Origin: Planctomycetota bacterium
GTDB taxonomy: Bacteria; Planctomycetota; Phycisphaerae; Sedimentisphaerales; Anaerohalosphaeraceae
NCBI GenBank assembly: GCA_003644175.1
Contig: QNBS01000158.1
Location: 1-5,881 of the forward strand
Direction: 5' to 3'
Length of the DNA stretch: 5,881 nt
The notes under the pieces were generated by a model. The model saw only the letters and a program-made list of their open reading frames with translations, had not been told where the DNA came from and searched no databases. Numbering within the stretch: position 1 is the stretch's first letter; each line of letters starts with the position of its first letter. Below are positions 1 through 5,875 of this stretch, piece by piece. A program made the position numbers and the translations under genes.

Positions 1-438
1 CTCGCGGGCGACCTTTAAATGGCGCCGGCTGGTGTTGCGAGCGACAATGGCCGTTGCGCCCTGGCCGACCATCGCAGGCGTATTCGGCATGGCGCGGATA
101 ATGGGTACGTCGCCAAGATGCCCGGCAATCTTCTCGATTGTGATGCCGGCGGCTATTGAAATCACGACGGCGCTATCTTTTAACGTGCCCTTTATTTCGT
201 CTAAGACCTCGTCCATATTCCGGGGCTTGACGCTCAGGACGAGCACGTCAACCTGGGACGTGAGTTCGACGTTGCCGCTGGTCGGCGCAACGCCGTATTT
301 TTCCTTTAGATAGTCCAGCCTGTCCTTGCGAATATCGCTGATGAGCACATCCCGGGGCGCATATAGATTGGCGGAGATGATACCCCGCATGAGGGCTTCG
401 GCCATGTTGCCGCTGCCTATGAAGCCTATAGTGGACAT
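1..438 (-). CDS. proC: Pyrroline-5-carboxylate reductase, N-terminal 146 codons (cut by the window edge)
   Basis: The product catalyses the last step of proline synthesis, the NAD(P)H-dependent reduction of 1-pyrroline-5-carboxylate to proline, in the cytosol. Visible in the translation: a Rossmann nucleotide-binding motif right at the N-terminus (GFIGSGNMAEAL, residues 5-16), the second beta-strand DVLISDIR (30-37), LVLSVKP (66-72), the ISIAAGIT segment (93-100) and the strongly conserved IIRAMPNTPAMVGQGATAI stretch (113-131). These occur in the order and spacing of the ProC family. The C-terminal dimerisation domain lies beyond base 1, so roughly half of a usual protein of about 270 residues is present. 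The ATG at 438 is preceded by AAGGAGAAG six to seven bases upstream, which fixes the start. The gene is divergent from the GH95 gene. No frameshift is seen in the part present. Confidence 0.95.
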   Translation of the reverse strand, partial: MSTIGFIGSGNMAEALMRGIISANLYAPRDVLISDIRKDRLDYLKEKYGVAPTSGNVELTSQVDVLVLSVKPRNMDEVLDEIKGTLKDSAVVISIAAGITIEKIAGHLGDVPIIRAMPNTPAMVGQGATAIVARNTSRRHLKVARE

Positions 439-467
439 AACTTCTCCTTGTTAAGAAAAATTTTGCG

Positions 468-473
468 ATTATA
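468..473 (-). promoter_or_regulatory. Candidate -10 element for proC
   Basis: Read on the minus strand this is an exact TATAAT, 29 bases upstream of the proC ATG. It would place transcription start near 461 and give a leader of about 23 bases containing the Shine-Dalgarno sequence. No convincing -35 hexamer is seen at 16-18 bp upstream. The motif overlaps a TATAAT on the plus strand (470-475) because the sequence ATTATAAT is nearly symmetrical, so direction is not decided by the motif alone. The distance favours proC. Confidence 0.4.
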
Positions 474-501
474 ATGTTATTGCGTATTATCTTACATGAA
501 A

Positions 502-531
502 TTGGCGTTATTTCAAATAATTTCGTAACAT
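502..531 (+). promoter_or_regulatory. Weak candidate promoter for the GH95 gene with an AT palindrome in its spacer
   Basis: TTGGCG (502-507) and TAACAT (526-531) each match four of six consensus positions and are separated by 18 bp. The spacer contains a perfect inverted repeat, TTATTT-C-AAATAA (508-520), which could be an operator but is made only of A/T arms and may be chance. If used, transcription would start near 538 and the GH95 leader would be about 158 bases and include the repeat block at 555-640. Confidence 0.2.
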
Positions 532-554
532 TTTAGCCATGTGCCGAAAAAACC

Positions 555-640
555 TGAAACCGCCCGTTCGGCTACGCTCAGGGCAGGCTCTCCGGCGGAG
601 GCTGTTTTATTCTGGATTCGGCGCTTTCGCGGGAATGACA
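555..640. repeat. Composite GC-rich intergenic repeat block
   Basis: Two modules stand out from the AT-rich DNA on the left. The first is CCCGTTCGGCTACGCTCAGG (563-582) followed by CTCCG-G-CGGAG (590-600). The second is an imperfect hairpin built on ATTC (616-619), GCG (621-623), a CTTT loop, CGC (628-630) and GAAT (633-636). Both resemble dispersed intergenic repeats common in bacterial genomes: the type reading CCTGAGCG-AG-CGAA-GGG in reverse, and the GGATTC-to-GGGAATGACA hairpin type. The resemblance is from memory and copy number cannot be seen in one window. It lies entirely within the divergent proC/GH95 spacer and ends about 55 bases before the GH95 start. Confidence 0.45.
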
Positions 641-695
641 AGGGTTGTTTCCACAGCAGGAACTAATCAGAGGCGTTTTTGAGTAAGGAGAGGTC

Positions 696-3062
696 ATGTT
701 TTCGAGAACATCTGCACGCATATGTATCGTAACCGGTCTTATTATTATCGCTTCAGCGTGTGGTTCCGTGTGTTTTGGGGCCAATGAGATGGTGCTGTGG
801 TACGATAAGCCCGCCGAAAAATGGGTCGAGGCCCTGCCCGTCGGCAACGGCAGATTGGGGGCGATGGTGTATGGCGGTGTCAAACGCGAGCAGTTGCAGT
901 TCAATGAAGATACACTCTGGGCGGGCAAGCCGCGAAGTTATGCCCATCAGGGTGCTTACAAGCACCTCGGCGAGATTCGGCGGCTTTTGTTCGACGGCAG
1001 GCAGCGGGAAGCCGAGAACCTGGCGATGGAGAAATTTATGAGTATTCCACTGCGTCAGGAACGGTATCAGCCGTTTGGCGATATATACATCGATTTTGCC
1101 GGCCATGACGATGTGAGCGATTACAGGCGGCAGTTGGATATCGATTCGGCGGTCGCGTCAGTGACCTATCGTGCGGACGGGGTAAACTACAGGCGCAAAG
1201 TTTTTTCAAGCGCGCCCGATCAGGTGATTGTGGTTGAACTTTCGTGCGACAAGCCGGGCGCCCTTTCGTTCGATGCCACGTTGGACAGCGTCCATGAGAT
1301 TAAGGAAGTTGTGCGAATCGACGGCGAGACCATCGCCCTGCGAGGCAGAGTCAAAGACTATTTCGATAAACGCACAAAGGAGACGCACGAATGTGTGTTG
1401 AAGTTCGAGGCGCGGCTTCGTATCAGGACAACGGGTGGGAAGGCAACTGTAACCGATAGCGGAATCAAGGTCGAAGGCGCAGACAGCGCTACCTTGCTCC
1501 TTGTCGGGGCGACGAACTATAAGAAATACAACGATGTCAGCAGGGATCCGGGCAAGGCGTGTGCCGATACGCTCGGCAAAGCGGCGAAAAAGAGCACCAG
1601 GCAGTTGCATGACGCGCACACCGCCGATCATCGCAGGCTGTTTCGCAGGGTCTCGATTGACCTTGGCAGGACCGATGCGATGAAGCTTCCCACCGACGAA
1701 CGAATCAAGGCGTTCAAGGACGGCGACGATCCTCAGTTGGCGGCGCTGTTCTTTCAATACGGGCGGTATCTCCTGATCGCCAGTTCCCGCCCCGGTTGTC
1801 AGCCGGCGAATCTGCAGGGGATATGGAACGAGAGCCTGTCGCCTGCGTGGGGCAGCAAGTGGACGGTCAACATCAACACGGAGATGAACTACTGGGCGGC
1901 GGAGATGATTAATCTTTCCGAATGCCACGAGGCGCTGTTTGACATGATCGCCGACGTCTCGGAGACCGGCAAAGCCACCGCCAAAGAACATTATAACTGC
2001 CGCGGCTGGGTGCTGCATCATAATACCGACATCTGGCGGGGGGCTGCGCCGATCAACCGCTCCAATCACGGTATCTGGCCGACGGGCGGGGCGTGGCTGA
2101 CGCAGCATCTGTGGTATCATTACCAGTTCACCGGCGACCGCGAATTCCTCCGGAAACGCGCTTATCCGATTATGAAAGGCGCCGCGGAGTTCTTTGTGGA
2201 TTATCTCATCGAAGATCCGCGCAACGACAAGGGCCGGCTGATCTCGGGCCCGTCCAACTCGCCCGAAAACGGCGGCCTGGTGATGGGTCCGACGATGGAT
2301 CATCAGATCATCCGGGACCTGTTCGGCAACTGCATCAAGGCAAGTGAAGTTCTGGGCGTCGACGCCGACTTCCGCAAGGTGCTCATCGAGAAACGCGACC
2401 GGCTCGCCCCGATGCAGATCGGCCAACACGGCCAGCTTCAGGAGTGGCTGGAGGACAAGGACAATCCAGGCAACAAACACCGCCACGTCTCGCATCTTTA
2501 CGGCCTGCATCCGAGCAACCAGATCACCAAACGCGGGACGCCCGATCTGTTTGAGGCGGCAAAGAAATCGCTCGAGTTCCGCGGCGACGGGGGCACGGGC
2601 TGGTCGATGGCGTGGAAGATCAACTTCTGGGCGAGGTTCGAGGACGGTGACCATGCCTATACGATGCTGGAGAATCTGCTGAGGCTGACGGGGTCGCCGA
2701 AGACGGAGTACAAGGGCGGCGGGGTATATCCCAACATGTTTGACGCTCATCCGCCATTCCAGATCGACGGCAACTTCGGGGCGACATCGGGCATCGCAGA
2801 GATGCTGCTGCAAAGCCACGCCGGCGAACTCCACATATTACCCGCCCTGCCGGGCAAACTGCCCACCGGCAGCATAAAAGGGCTCCGCGCCCGCGGCGGC
2901 TTCGAAGTGGATATCGACTGGAAAGAAGGCAAACTCCAAACAGCCCGGATCCGCTCGCTGTTGGGCAACAAATGCAAAATTCGGTACAACGAAACCGTCA
3001 AGGAATTCGATACCCGGGCAGGCAGAACGTATTGCCTTGATAAGCAACTTGAGGAGATTTAA
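696..3062 (+). CDS. Secreted glycoside hydrolase family 95 alpha-L-fucosidase, 788 aa, complete
   Basis: An inverting exo-glycosidase that releases L-fucose (some relatives L-galactose) from plant, algal or host glycans, probably outside the cytoplasm. Residues 8-28 form a signal peptide; ASAC at 19-22 also resembles a weak lipobox, so secreted and lipid-anchored forms are both possible. The N-terminal beta-sandwich domain (about 33-270) opens with [15 protein letters not shown]. The catalytic alpha/alpha barrel (about 300-690) carries NIN (392-394) before MNYW, SNSPEN with Glu524, [12 protein letters not shown] (595-606) and QIDGNFG with Asp691. By family knowledge from Bifidobacterium AfcA, Glu524 should be the general acid, and Asn392/Asn394 with Asp691 should activate the water. 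A C-terminal beta domain ends the protein. Length is normal for GH95 and no key residue is missing. AAGGAG at 685-690, five bases before the ATG, sets the start. Specificity cannot be read from sequence. Confidence 0.93.
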   Translation: MFSRTSARICIVTGLIIIASACGSVCFGANEMVLWYDKPAEKWVEALPVGNGRLGAMVYGGVKREQLQFNEDTLWAGKPRSYAHQGAYKHLGEIRRLLFDGRQREAENLAMEKFMSIPLRQERYQPFGDIYIDFAGHDDVSDYRRQLDIDSAVASVTYRADGVNYRRKVFSSAPDQVIVVELSCDKPGALSFDATLDSVHEIKEVVRIDGETIALRGRVKDYFDKRTKETHECVLKFEARLRIRTTGGKATVTDSGIKVEGADSATLLLVGATNYKKYNDVSRDPGKACADTLGKAAKKSTRQLHDAHTADHRRLFRRVSIDLGRTDAMKLPTDERIKAFKDGDDPQLAALFFQYGRYLLIASSRPGCQPANLQGIWNESLSPAWGSKWTVNINTEMNYWAAEMINLSECHEALFDMIADVSETGKATAKEHYNCRGWVLHHNTDIWRGAAPINRSNHGIWPTGGAWLTQHLWYHYQFTGDREFLRKRAYPIMKGAAEFFVDYLIEDPRNDKGRLISGPSNSPENGGLVMGPTMDHQIIRDLFGNCIKASEVLGVDADFRKVLIEKRDRLAPMQIGQHGQLQEWLEDKDNPGNKHRHVSHLYGLHPSNQITKRGTPDLFEAAKKSLEFRGDGGTGWSMAWKINFWARFEDGDHAYTMLENLLRLTGSPKTEYKGGGVYPNMFDAHPPFQIDGNFGATSGIAEMLLQSHAGELHILPALPGKLPTGSIKGLRARGGFEVDIDWKEGKLQTARIRSLLGNKCKIRYNETVKEFDTRAGRTYCLDKQLEEI

Positions 3063-3084
3063 TTCGATAAGTCATTGAAATACT

Positions 3085-3114
3085 TTGACAGAAGGCTTTT
3101 TTTGACGATATAAT
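3085..3114 (+). promoter_or_regulatory. Perfect consensus sigma70-type promoter, probably giving a leaderless MNT message
   Basis: TTGACA (3085-3090), an 18-bp spacer and TATAAT (3109-3114) match the consensus exactly at all twelve positions. The -10 element overlaps the first possible ATG (3113), so that codon cannot be in a transcript from this promoter. Expected transcription start is about 3120-3122, directly at the second in-frame ATG (3122). No Shine-Dalgarno sequence precedes either ATG, which agrees with a leaderless message. It lies 23 bases after the GH95 stop codon, so the downstream genes appear to have their own strong transcription. Confidence 0.75.
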
Positions 3115-3121
3115 GGTTGTT

Positions 3122-3400
3122 ATGGTTTCAGCACAGGACAGACAGGCAATTATCGACTTAGCCAGGCGCTATGACGTGGGGAGGATTCTGCTCTTTGGTT
3201 CCAGTGCAGATCCGAAAAAGGAAGCCCAGGACATAGATCTGGCCGTCGAAGATATTGCGCCGGCGGGCTTTTTCTATTTTTACGGGGATTTGATCTTTAG
3301 TCTGTCAAAGCCGGTCGATCTTGTCGATCTGTCAAAAGATACGAAATTCAACCGTCTGATTCAACAAAATGGCGTCCCTCTCTATGACCGAAACAGATGA
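3122..3400 (+). CDS. Small MNT-type nucleotidyltransferase (DNA polymerase beta superfamily), 92 aa
   Basis: This is a minimal nucleotidyltransferase of the kind found in two-gene HEPN/MNT modules, where characterised members act as antitoxins by adding AMP to the partner toxin. Visible: helix QAIIDLARRYDVGRILLFGS leading to Gly26-Ser27, nine residues, then Asp37-Ile-Asp39 (the GS-X9/10-DXD metal and nucleotide-binding signature), and a third acidic strand VDLVDL (Asp66 or Asp69). The fold looks complete and the length is usual for stand-alone MNT proteins. The start at 3122 is chosen over 3113 because the -10 box overlaps 3113; the longer form would add Met-Val-Val. The 3' end overlaps the next ORF by 32 bases, suggesting translational coupling. 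That neighbour lacks HEPN features, so a toxin-antitoxin role is inference. Substrate and partner are unknown. Confidence 0.85.
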   Translation: MVSAQDRQAIIDLARRYDVGRILLFGSSADPKKEAQDIDLAVEDIAPAGFFYFYGDLIFSLSKPVDLVDLSKDTKFNRLIQQNGVPLYDRNR

Positions 3401-3527
3401 ATACTTTGACAAAGTTTTGCAGGCTTTGACGGAGTATCATAATATAGTACCTGACGAATACATTTTGCTTAGTCACATGAATACTCTTGCTGGCAGTATG
3501 CCTTTGAAGTTGGTGGCGGATGTCTAA
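3369..3527 (+). CDS. Short ORF of unknown function between the MNT and ORF6N genes, 52 aa
   Basis: I do not recognise this product. It encodes an acidic, probably helical 52-residue protein starting MASLSMTETDEYFDK and ending PLKLVADV. It has no arginine at all, so it cannot carry the R-X4-6-H motif of HEPN ribonucleases, the usual partners of MNT proteins. There is no signal peptide or membrane segment. Its start lies inside the MNT gene (32-base overlap; an in-frame ATG at 3384 would shorten the overlap to 17). Its stop overlaps the ORF6N start in the sequence ATGTCTAA (3520-3527). The nested overlaps on both sides suggest a translationally coupled three-gene operon and argue that the frame is used. 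It could be a small partner protein, a truncated remnant of a longer toxin, or a chance ORF. No good ribosome-binding site is seen. Confidence 0.45.
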   Translation: MASLSMTETDEYFDKVLQALTEYHNIVPDEYILLSHMNTLAGSMPLKLVADV

Positions 3528-3973
3528 GGTGAGCAAAAAAACAGATTTAATTATTCCAGCCGAGCGAATCCAGCAGTGCATATATCTGATCCGCAAGCAA
3601 AAGGTAATGCTTGATAAAGATTTAGCTGCCCTGTATGGGGTAGGTTTTGAGGTCGCAAATTGCGACCTCAAAAAAAGGCCGTGGCGGCAGGCGATACAAT
3701 CCTTATGCTTTCACCGAGCAGGGTGTGGCGATGCTCTCCAGCGTTCTGCGGAGCAAACGCGCGGTTGAGGTCAATATCGCCATAATGCGAACCTTTGTCA
3801 AACTGCGGCAAATCCTTGCTGACAATGCCCTTTTACGCCGAAAAATCGAATCGATGGAACGCAAATACGATGAAAAATTCCAGCAGGTTTTTGAGGTTCT
3901 AAAGTATATGATTGCCGAAGAAACCAGGCCCAAACAACCCTTCGGCTTTCACAGCAAGAAAAGCGAAAAATGA
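3520..3973 (+). pseudogene. ORF6N-domain (phage antirepressor-like) gene broken by an internal deletion and frameshift
   Basis: Intact ORF6N proteins are DNA-binding or regulatory proteins related to phage KilA-N/antirepressor families and are frequent in mobile or accessory regions. Here the start of the domain is clear in one frame from 3520 (RIQQCIYLIRKQKVMLDKDL, then AALYGV, 41 residues to 3642). The rest is in a different frame from 3647: [33 protein letters not shown], an [14 protein letters not shown] helix, a probable coiled coil ([20 protein letters not shown]) and the tail PFGFH, ending at TGA 3971-3973. The segment that normally links LYGV to LRSQ (about 30-35 residues, including the usual NRFPEDFMFQL-type stretch) is absent in all frames. 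This is therefore a deletion of a length not divisible by three rather than a simple frameshift. The first frame reads on to a stop at 3766-3768. The start overlaps the preceding ORF's stop. It is probably non-functional as an ORF6N protein. Confidence 0.85.
3645..3673. repeat. 29-nt perfect palindrome (14-bp arms, one central base)
   Basis: The arms TTTTGAGGTCGCAA (3645-3658) and TTGCGACCTCAAAA (3660-3673) are exact reverse complements around A3659. The palindrome codes for the conserved LRSQIATSK segment of the ORF6N gene. Its left edge lies within about two bases of the inferred deletion point after codon GTA (3640-3642). There is no T-run after the stem on either strand, so it does not look like a terminator. 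Confidence 0.9.
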
Positions 3974-4282
3974 ACCGATTAAAATATAACGAAGCGGAGG
4001 CAAGGGTGCCAAAAGCCCTGTGGACAACCTGTAAAGGAGATAGTCAGGTGTGTTATACGGCAAGGGAAAAACCTGGCGCGGCATAGCCGCAACCAAAGAG
4101 AAGGTGGCCACGAATCTTCACGAATGGACACGAATTATTACTGATTTTAACGGCCTCAAAAGGCACAAAAAAACAAAAGTTTCTTATCTTGGGATTGAGA
4201 CTTAACCTTCTGCATTTCAAGCAGTTATGAAGGGCCTCATAGAAAAACGTGCATAAAAAACAAGAAGTTGACGGATAGTAGT
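3974..4282. other. 309-bp intergenic spacer
   Basis: No convincing gene is visible. It holds a small hairpin GCGGC-ATA-GCCGC (4078-4090), the CACGAAT repeat block (4106-4178), and an AT-rich right third leading into the membrane protein gene. A GTG-initiated frame (4050-4205, 51 codons) has AAAGGAGA nine bases upstream, but most of it is repeat DNA and it is not called as a gene. No clear promoter for the downstream gene was found. Confidence 0.6.
4106..4178 (-). repeat. Dispersed-type intergenic repeat with three CACGAAT units
   Basis: CACGAAT occurs at 4109-4115, 4119-4125 and 4129-4135, an exact 10-bp period (one helical turn). Beyond it lie AACGGCCTCAAAAGGCACAA (4149-4168) and an A-rich tail. 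Read on the minus strand it has the pattern TTTGTGCCTTTTGAGGCC followed by ATTCGTGTCCATTCGTG. I recall this arrangement as a repeated intergenic family in many environmental bacterial genomes; that identification is from memory and needs genome-wide copy number. Confidence 0.5.
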
Positions 4283-4675
4283 ATGGAAATATCTGATTGC
4301 ACCATAATCATATCTTTAATTATTGTTGTCGTAGGATGGTTTGTTAATAGTTTCCTTAATAGAAGACATGAGATTTCCAAGAAAAGGTTGGATTTTCGGT
4401 TGGAATCTTTACATTCGTTTTTGCCTGTATTCTTGTCGATGACCTCAAGTCTTCAACCATTCATAGACGACCCAACCTTAAACGATAAAATAAGAACTGC
4501 TCGTGTTAATTTTCAGTTGTATGGTCTGCAAGATGAAATAGACTTATTCAATAAATTTGTTGTATCAATTGAGAAACAAAATACTAATGAGGCAACTATC
4601 ACTATTAATGAGCTGATCGGTATGGTAAGAAGCAGGTTGAGACATGAATTAAAATTGCCATCTTTGAGGTTATAG
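4283..4675 (+). CDS. Small single-pass membrane protein of unknown function, 130 aa
   Basis: I do not recognise a characterised function. One hydrophobic helix (residues 7-25, TIIISLIIVVVGWFVNSFL) is followed at once by a basic cluster NRRHEISKKRLDFRLE (26-41). By the positive-inside rule this puts the remaining 105 residues in the cytoplasm. That domain is predicted to be helical, with amphipathic or coiled-coil character, and ends in a basic MVRSRLRHELKL tail. Similar short proteins with a VVVGWFVN-type anchor and KKRLDFRLE segment occur as accessory genes, judging from memory. The ATG at 4283 is preferred; a TTG at 4268 would add five residues, and neither has a good ribosome-binding site. 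The gene is strikingly AT-rich compared with the GC-rich GH95 gene and uses AT-ending codons, suggesting separate acquisition. No neighbour is close enough to form an operon. Confidence 0.7.
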   Translation: MEISDCTIIISLIIVVVGWFVNSFLNRRHEISKKRLDFRLESLHSFLPVFLSMTSSLQPFIDDPTLNDKIRTARVNFQLYGLQDEIDLFNKFVVSIEKQNTNEATITINELIGMVRSRLRHELKLPSLRL

Positions 4676-4870
4676 TATTTTTCATAGACAAAAGAATTTC
4701 GTATAATGAAAGGATGCACTTGACGGGTATTTCGCTGGTGCTTCCTACCAGTAAGTAATCCAAGTCGTTAGCATAATGAATACTTTCGAAACGACATACG
4801 AAACTTTGTATCGGATTTATGATAAGCATCGGGGGCAATATAGGGAAAATTCCTTTGACTCGCAACAGAT
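4676..4870. other. Gene-poor spacer before the GH95 relic
   Basis: No supported gene. It contains a TATAAT at 4702-4707 without a properly spaced -35 and a short hairpin (stem 4735-4740 with 4746-4751, loop CTTCC) with no following T-run. A frame beginning ATG at 4776 (MNTFETTYETLYRIYDKHRG) reads into the relic in the wrong frame. It may be the head of a small gene truncated at the junction near 4860, but has no ribosome-binding site and no recognised family. Confidence 0.4.
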
Positions 4871-5002
4871 GTGTTTGATCTGGATACGGCCATCGCAACA
4901 ACTACATTTGAAAAGGACGGAACGAAATACACGCGCCAAGTCTTTGCAAGCCCCGTCGACGACGTCATCGTTATCAGGCTCAAGGGCGACCTTGAGATGT
5001 GA
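4871..5002 (+). pseudogene. Relic of a second GH95 fucosidase gene (N-terminal domain fragment)
   Basis: Frame 4871-4990 encodes FDLDTAIATTTFEKDGTKY followed by TRQVFASPVDDVIVIRLKGD. It aligns without gaps to residues 146-185 of the intact GH95 enzyme in this window, with 18 of 40 identical including D-x-D, DG, Y-x-R, VF-x-S and D-x-VIV. The frame is closed upstream by TGA at 4856-4858 and downstream by TGA at 5000-5002. After that second stop the same frame gives SAFDRPPG (5003-5026), which resembles the continuation of the GH95 domain, so the stop may be a nonsense mutation. No start codon, signal peptide or catalytic domain is present, so no enzyme can be made. At this divergence it is a decayed paralogue, not a recent copy of the 696-3062 gene. 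Confidence 0.75.
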
Positions 5003-5042
5003 TCCGCTTTTGACAGGCCCCCGGGGTTCTTTACATCCGCGG

Positions 5043-5807
5043 CTATTCGGTTGGCTTTGTTGTGTAGTTGTGTTTTTCGAAAATTAGCCGGGCGGCGTTG
5101 GAGTTTATGAAATCTATAAAGGTTTGCGCGTCGGCTTTTTTCTTTGAGAATTTCAGGATGCCGATATCCACCGACGAGACGATGTTGTCGGCCGCGGCGA
5201 TGGGTATAAGTTCGCCGTGGTCGTCGTAATATCGTGCGATCGCATCCCAGACGATTACCGCATCGAGTGCGCCGGCGTGTATCTGCATGCCTAATTCGTT
5301 GACCGTTTGCGACTGGAACTTGAGGTTCTTTTCGATGTCCGCCCAGCTTATGCCGTTTTTTTCGAGGAGCCGCTTTGTTGTTCTGCCGATTGCACATGCC
5401 TTTGGGTCGCCCAGGCCCACGCTTAGCCCATCGCCCAGCAGATCGCCGAGCCCTGCGATATTCTTCGGATTGCCTTTTTTGACGAGGATAGTCGGGACCC
5501 AGTAGAAAACCGGCCAGGAGGCTTCGATCATGCCCGCCTCATCGGCCTGGGCGATATAGTGCTTGTCGCCCGGCATATAAAGATCGCCGGTCTGAGTCAG
5601 TTTGATCTTGCTGAGCAGCACCTCGCTGCCGGCGTAATCGGTCACAATGCTGATATCGTGTTCTGCCTCAAAGGCCGTAATGATGTCGGCTATCGCAGGG
5701 CGAATCCCCGCAGCACAGTAAAATACAACCCTGTCGGCGTCTCGCCGCCTGCACCCCAAAAAACCAACAACCGCAACCACTGTCAAAATGAAAACAATTC
5801 GCTTCAA
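5043..5807 (-). CDS. modA: ModA-like periplasmic substrate-binding lipoprotein (molybdate/tungstate or related oxyanion), 254 aa
   Basis: Substrate-binding component of an ABC importer, likely anchored outside the cytoplasmic membrane. Residues 1-18 are a lipoprotein signal (MKRIVFILTVVAVV, then FLGC with Cys19 as the lipidated residue). The mature part has the type II binding-protein pattern of ModA: VVFYCAAGIRPAIADI (27-42), DYAGSEVLLSKI (57-68), GDLYMPGDKHYI (74-85), GDPKACAIGRTTKRLLE (133-149) and DAVIVWDAIARYY (182-194). Length matches the family. The start is TTG at 5807, with AAGGGG eight bases upstream; no in-frame ATG or GTG lies nearby upstream. The leader contains a G9 tract. Neither modB permease nor modC ATPase follows; downstream is the GH95 relic, so partners must be encoded elsewhere or the gene is an orphan. 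Molybdate, tungstate and other anions cannot be told apart here. Confidence 0.82.
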   Translation of the reverse strand: MKRIVFILTVVAVVGFLGCRRRDADRVVFYCAAGIRPAIADIITAFEAEHDISIVTDYAGSEVLLSKIKLTQTGDLYMPGDKHYIAQADEAGMIEASWPVFYWVPTILVKKGNPKNIAGLGDLLGDGLSVGLGDPKACAIGRTTKRLLEKNGISWADIEKNLKFQSQTVNELGMQIHAGALDAVIVWDAIARYYDDHGELIPIAAADNIVSSVDIGILKFSKKKADAQTFIDFINSNAARLIFEKHNYTTKPTE

Positions 5808-5836
5808 GACAACAACCCCTTCAAGTTCACAAGAAT

Positions 5837-5845
5837 CCCCCCCCC
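5837..5845 (-). repeat. G9 homopolymer in the leader of the ModA-like gene
   Basis: Nine consecutive C on the plus strand (G on the coding strand) lie 29-38 bases upstream of the TTG start, between the putative -10 box and the ribosome-binding site. Tracts of this length are prone to slippage and could change promoter-to-start spacing or leader structure. They are also a common place for sequencing error. Confidence 0.85.
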
Positions 5846-5866
5846 GGACCGAAAATCGACACGGCG

Positions 5867-5875
5867 AGTATACCA
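5867..5875 (-). promoter_or_regulatory. Candidate extended -10 promoter for the ModA-like gene
   Basis: On the minus strand the sequence reads TGGTATACT: TATACT (5872 down to 5867) with a TGn extension (5875-5873), the extended -10 form that needs little or no -35. Transcription would start near 5860, giving a leader of about 53 bases that contains the G9 tract. The -35 region falls outside the window. Confidence 0.45.

Noticed and set aside
32..313. A 93-codon plus-strand frame at the left edge
   Set aside because: It is antisense to proC, whose motifs are unambiguous.
1206..2834. A 542-codon open frame antisense to the GH95 gene
   Set aside because: The plus strand carries an unmistakable full-length GH95 enzyme. 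The antisense frame has no recognisable domain and is explained by the GC-rich codon usage of the real gene.
3063..3112. Possible rho-independent terminator after the GH95 gene (T7 run at 3097-3103)
   Set aside because: No GC-rich stem precedes the T-run; the segment is better explained as the spacer of the consensus promoter.
3899..4111. A 70-codon minus-strand frame with hydrophobic stretches
   Set aside because: It is antisense to the conserved ORF6N C-terminus and has no supporting start signal.
4050..4205. GTG-initiated 51-codon frame with AAAGGAGA nine bases upstream
   Set aside because: The ribosome-binding site spacing is good, but much of the frame is the CACGAAT repeat block and no family is recognised.
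4685..4707. TAGACA and TATAAT as a promoter
   Set aside because: The spacer is only 11 bp, too short for sigma70-type recognition.
4776..5087. A 103-codon plus-strand frame across the GH95 relic
   Set aside because: It reads the relic in the wrong frame and ends inside the ModA-like gene; only its first 25-30 codons might be a truncated gene head.
4768..5397. A 209-codon minus-strand frame overlapping the ModA-like gene
   Set aside because: It is out of frame with the clearly ModA-like protein and is low-complexity and arginine-rich, typical of a shadow frame.
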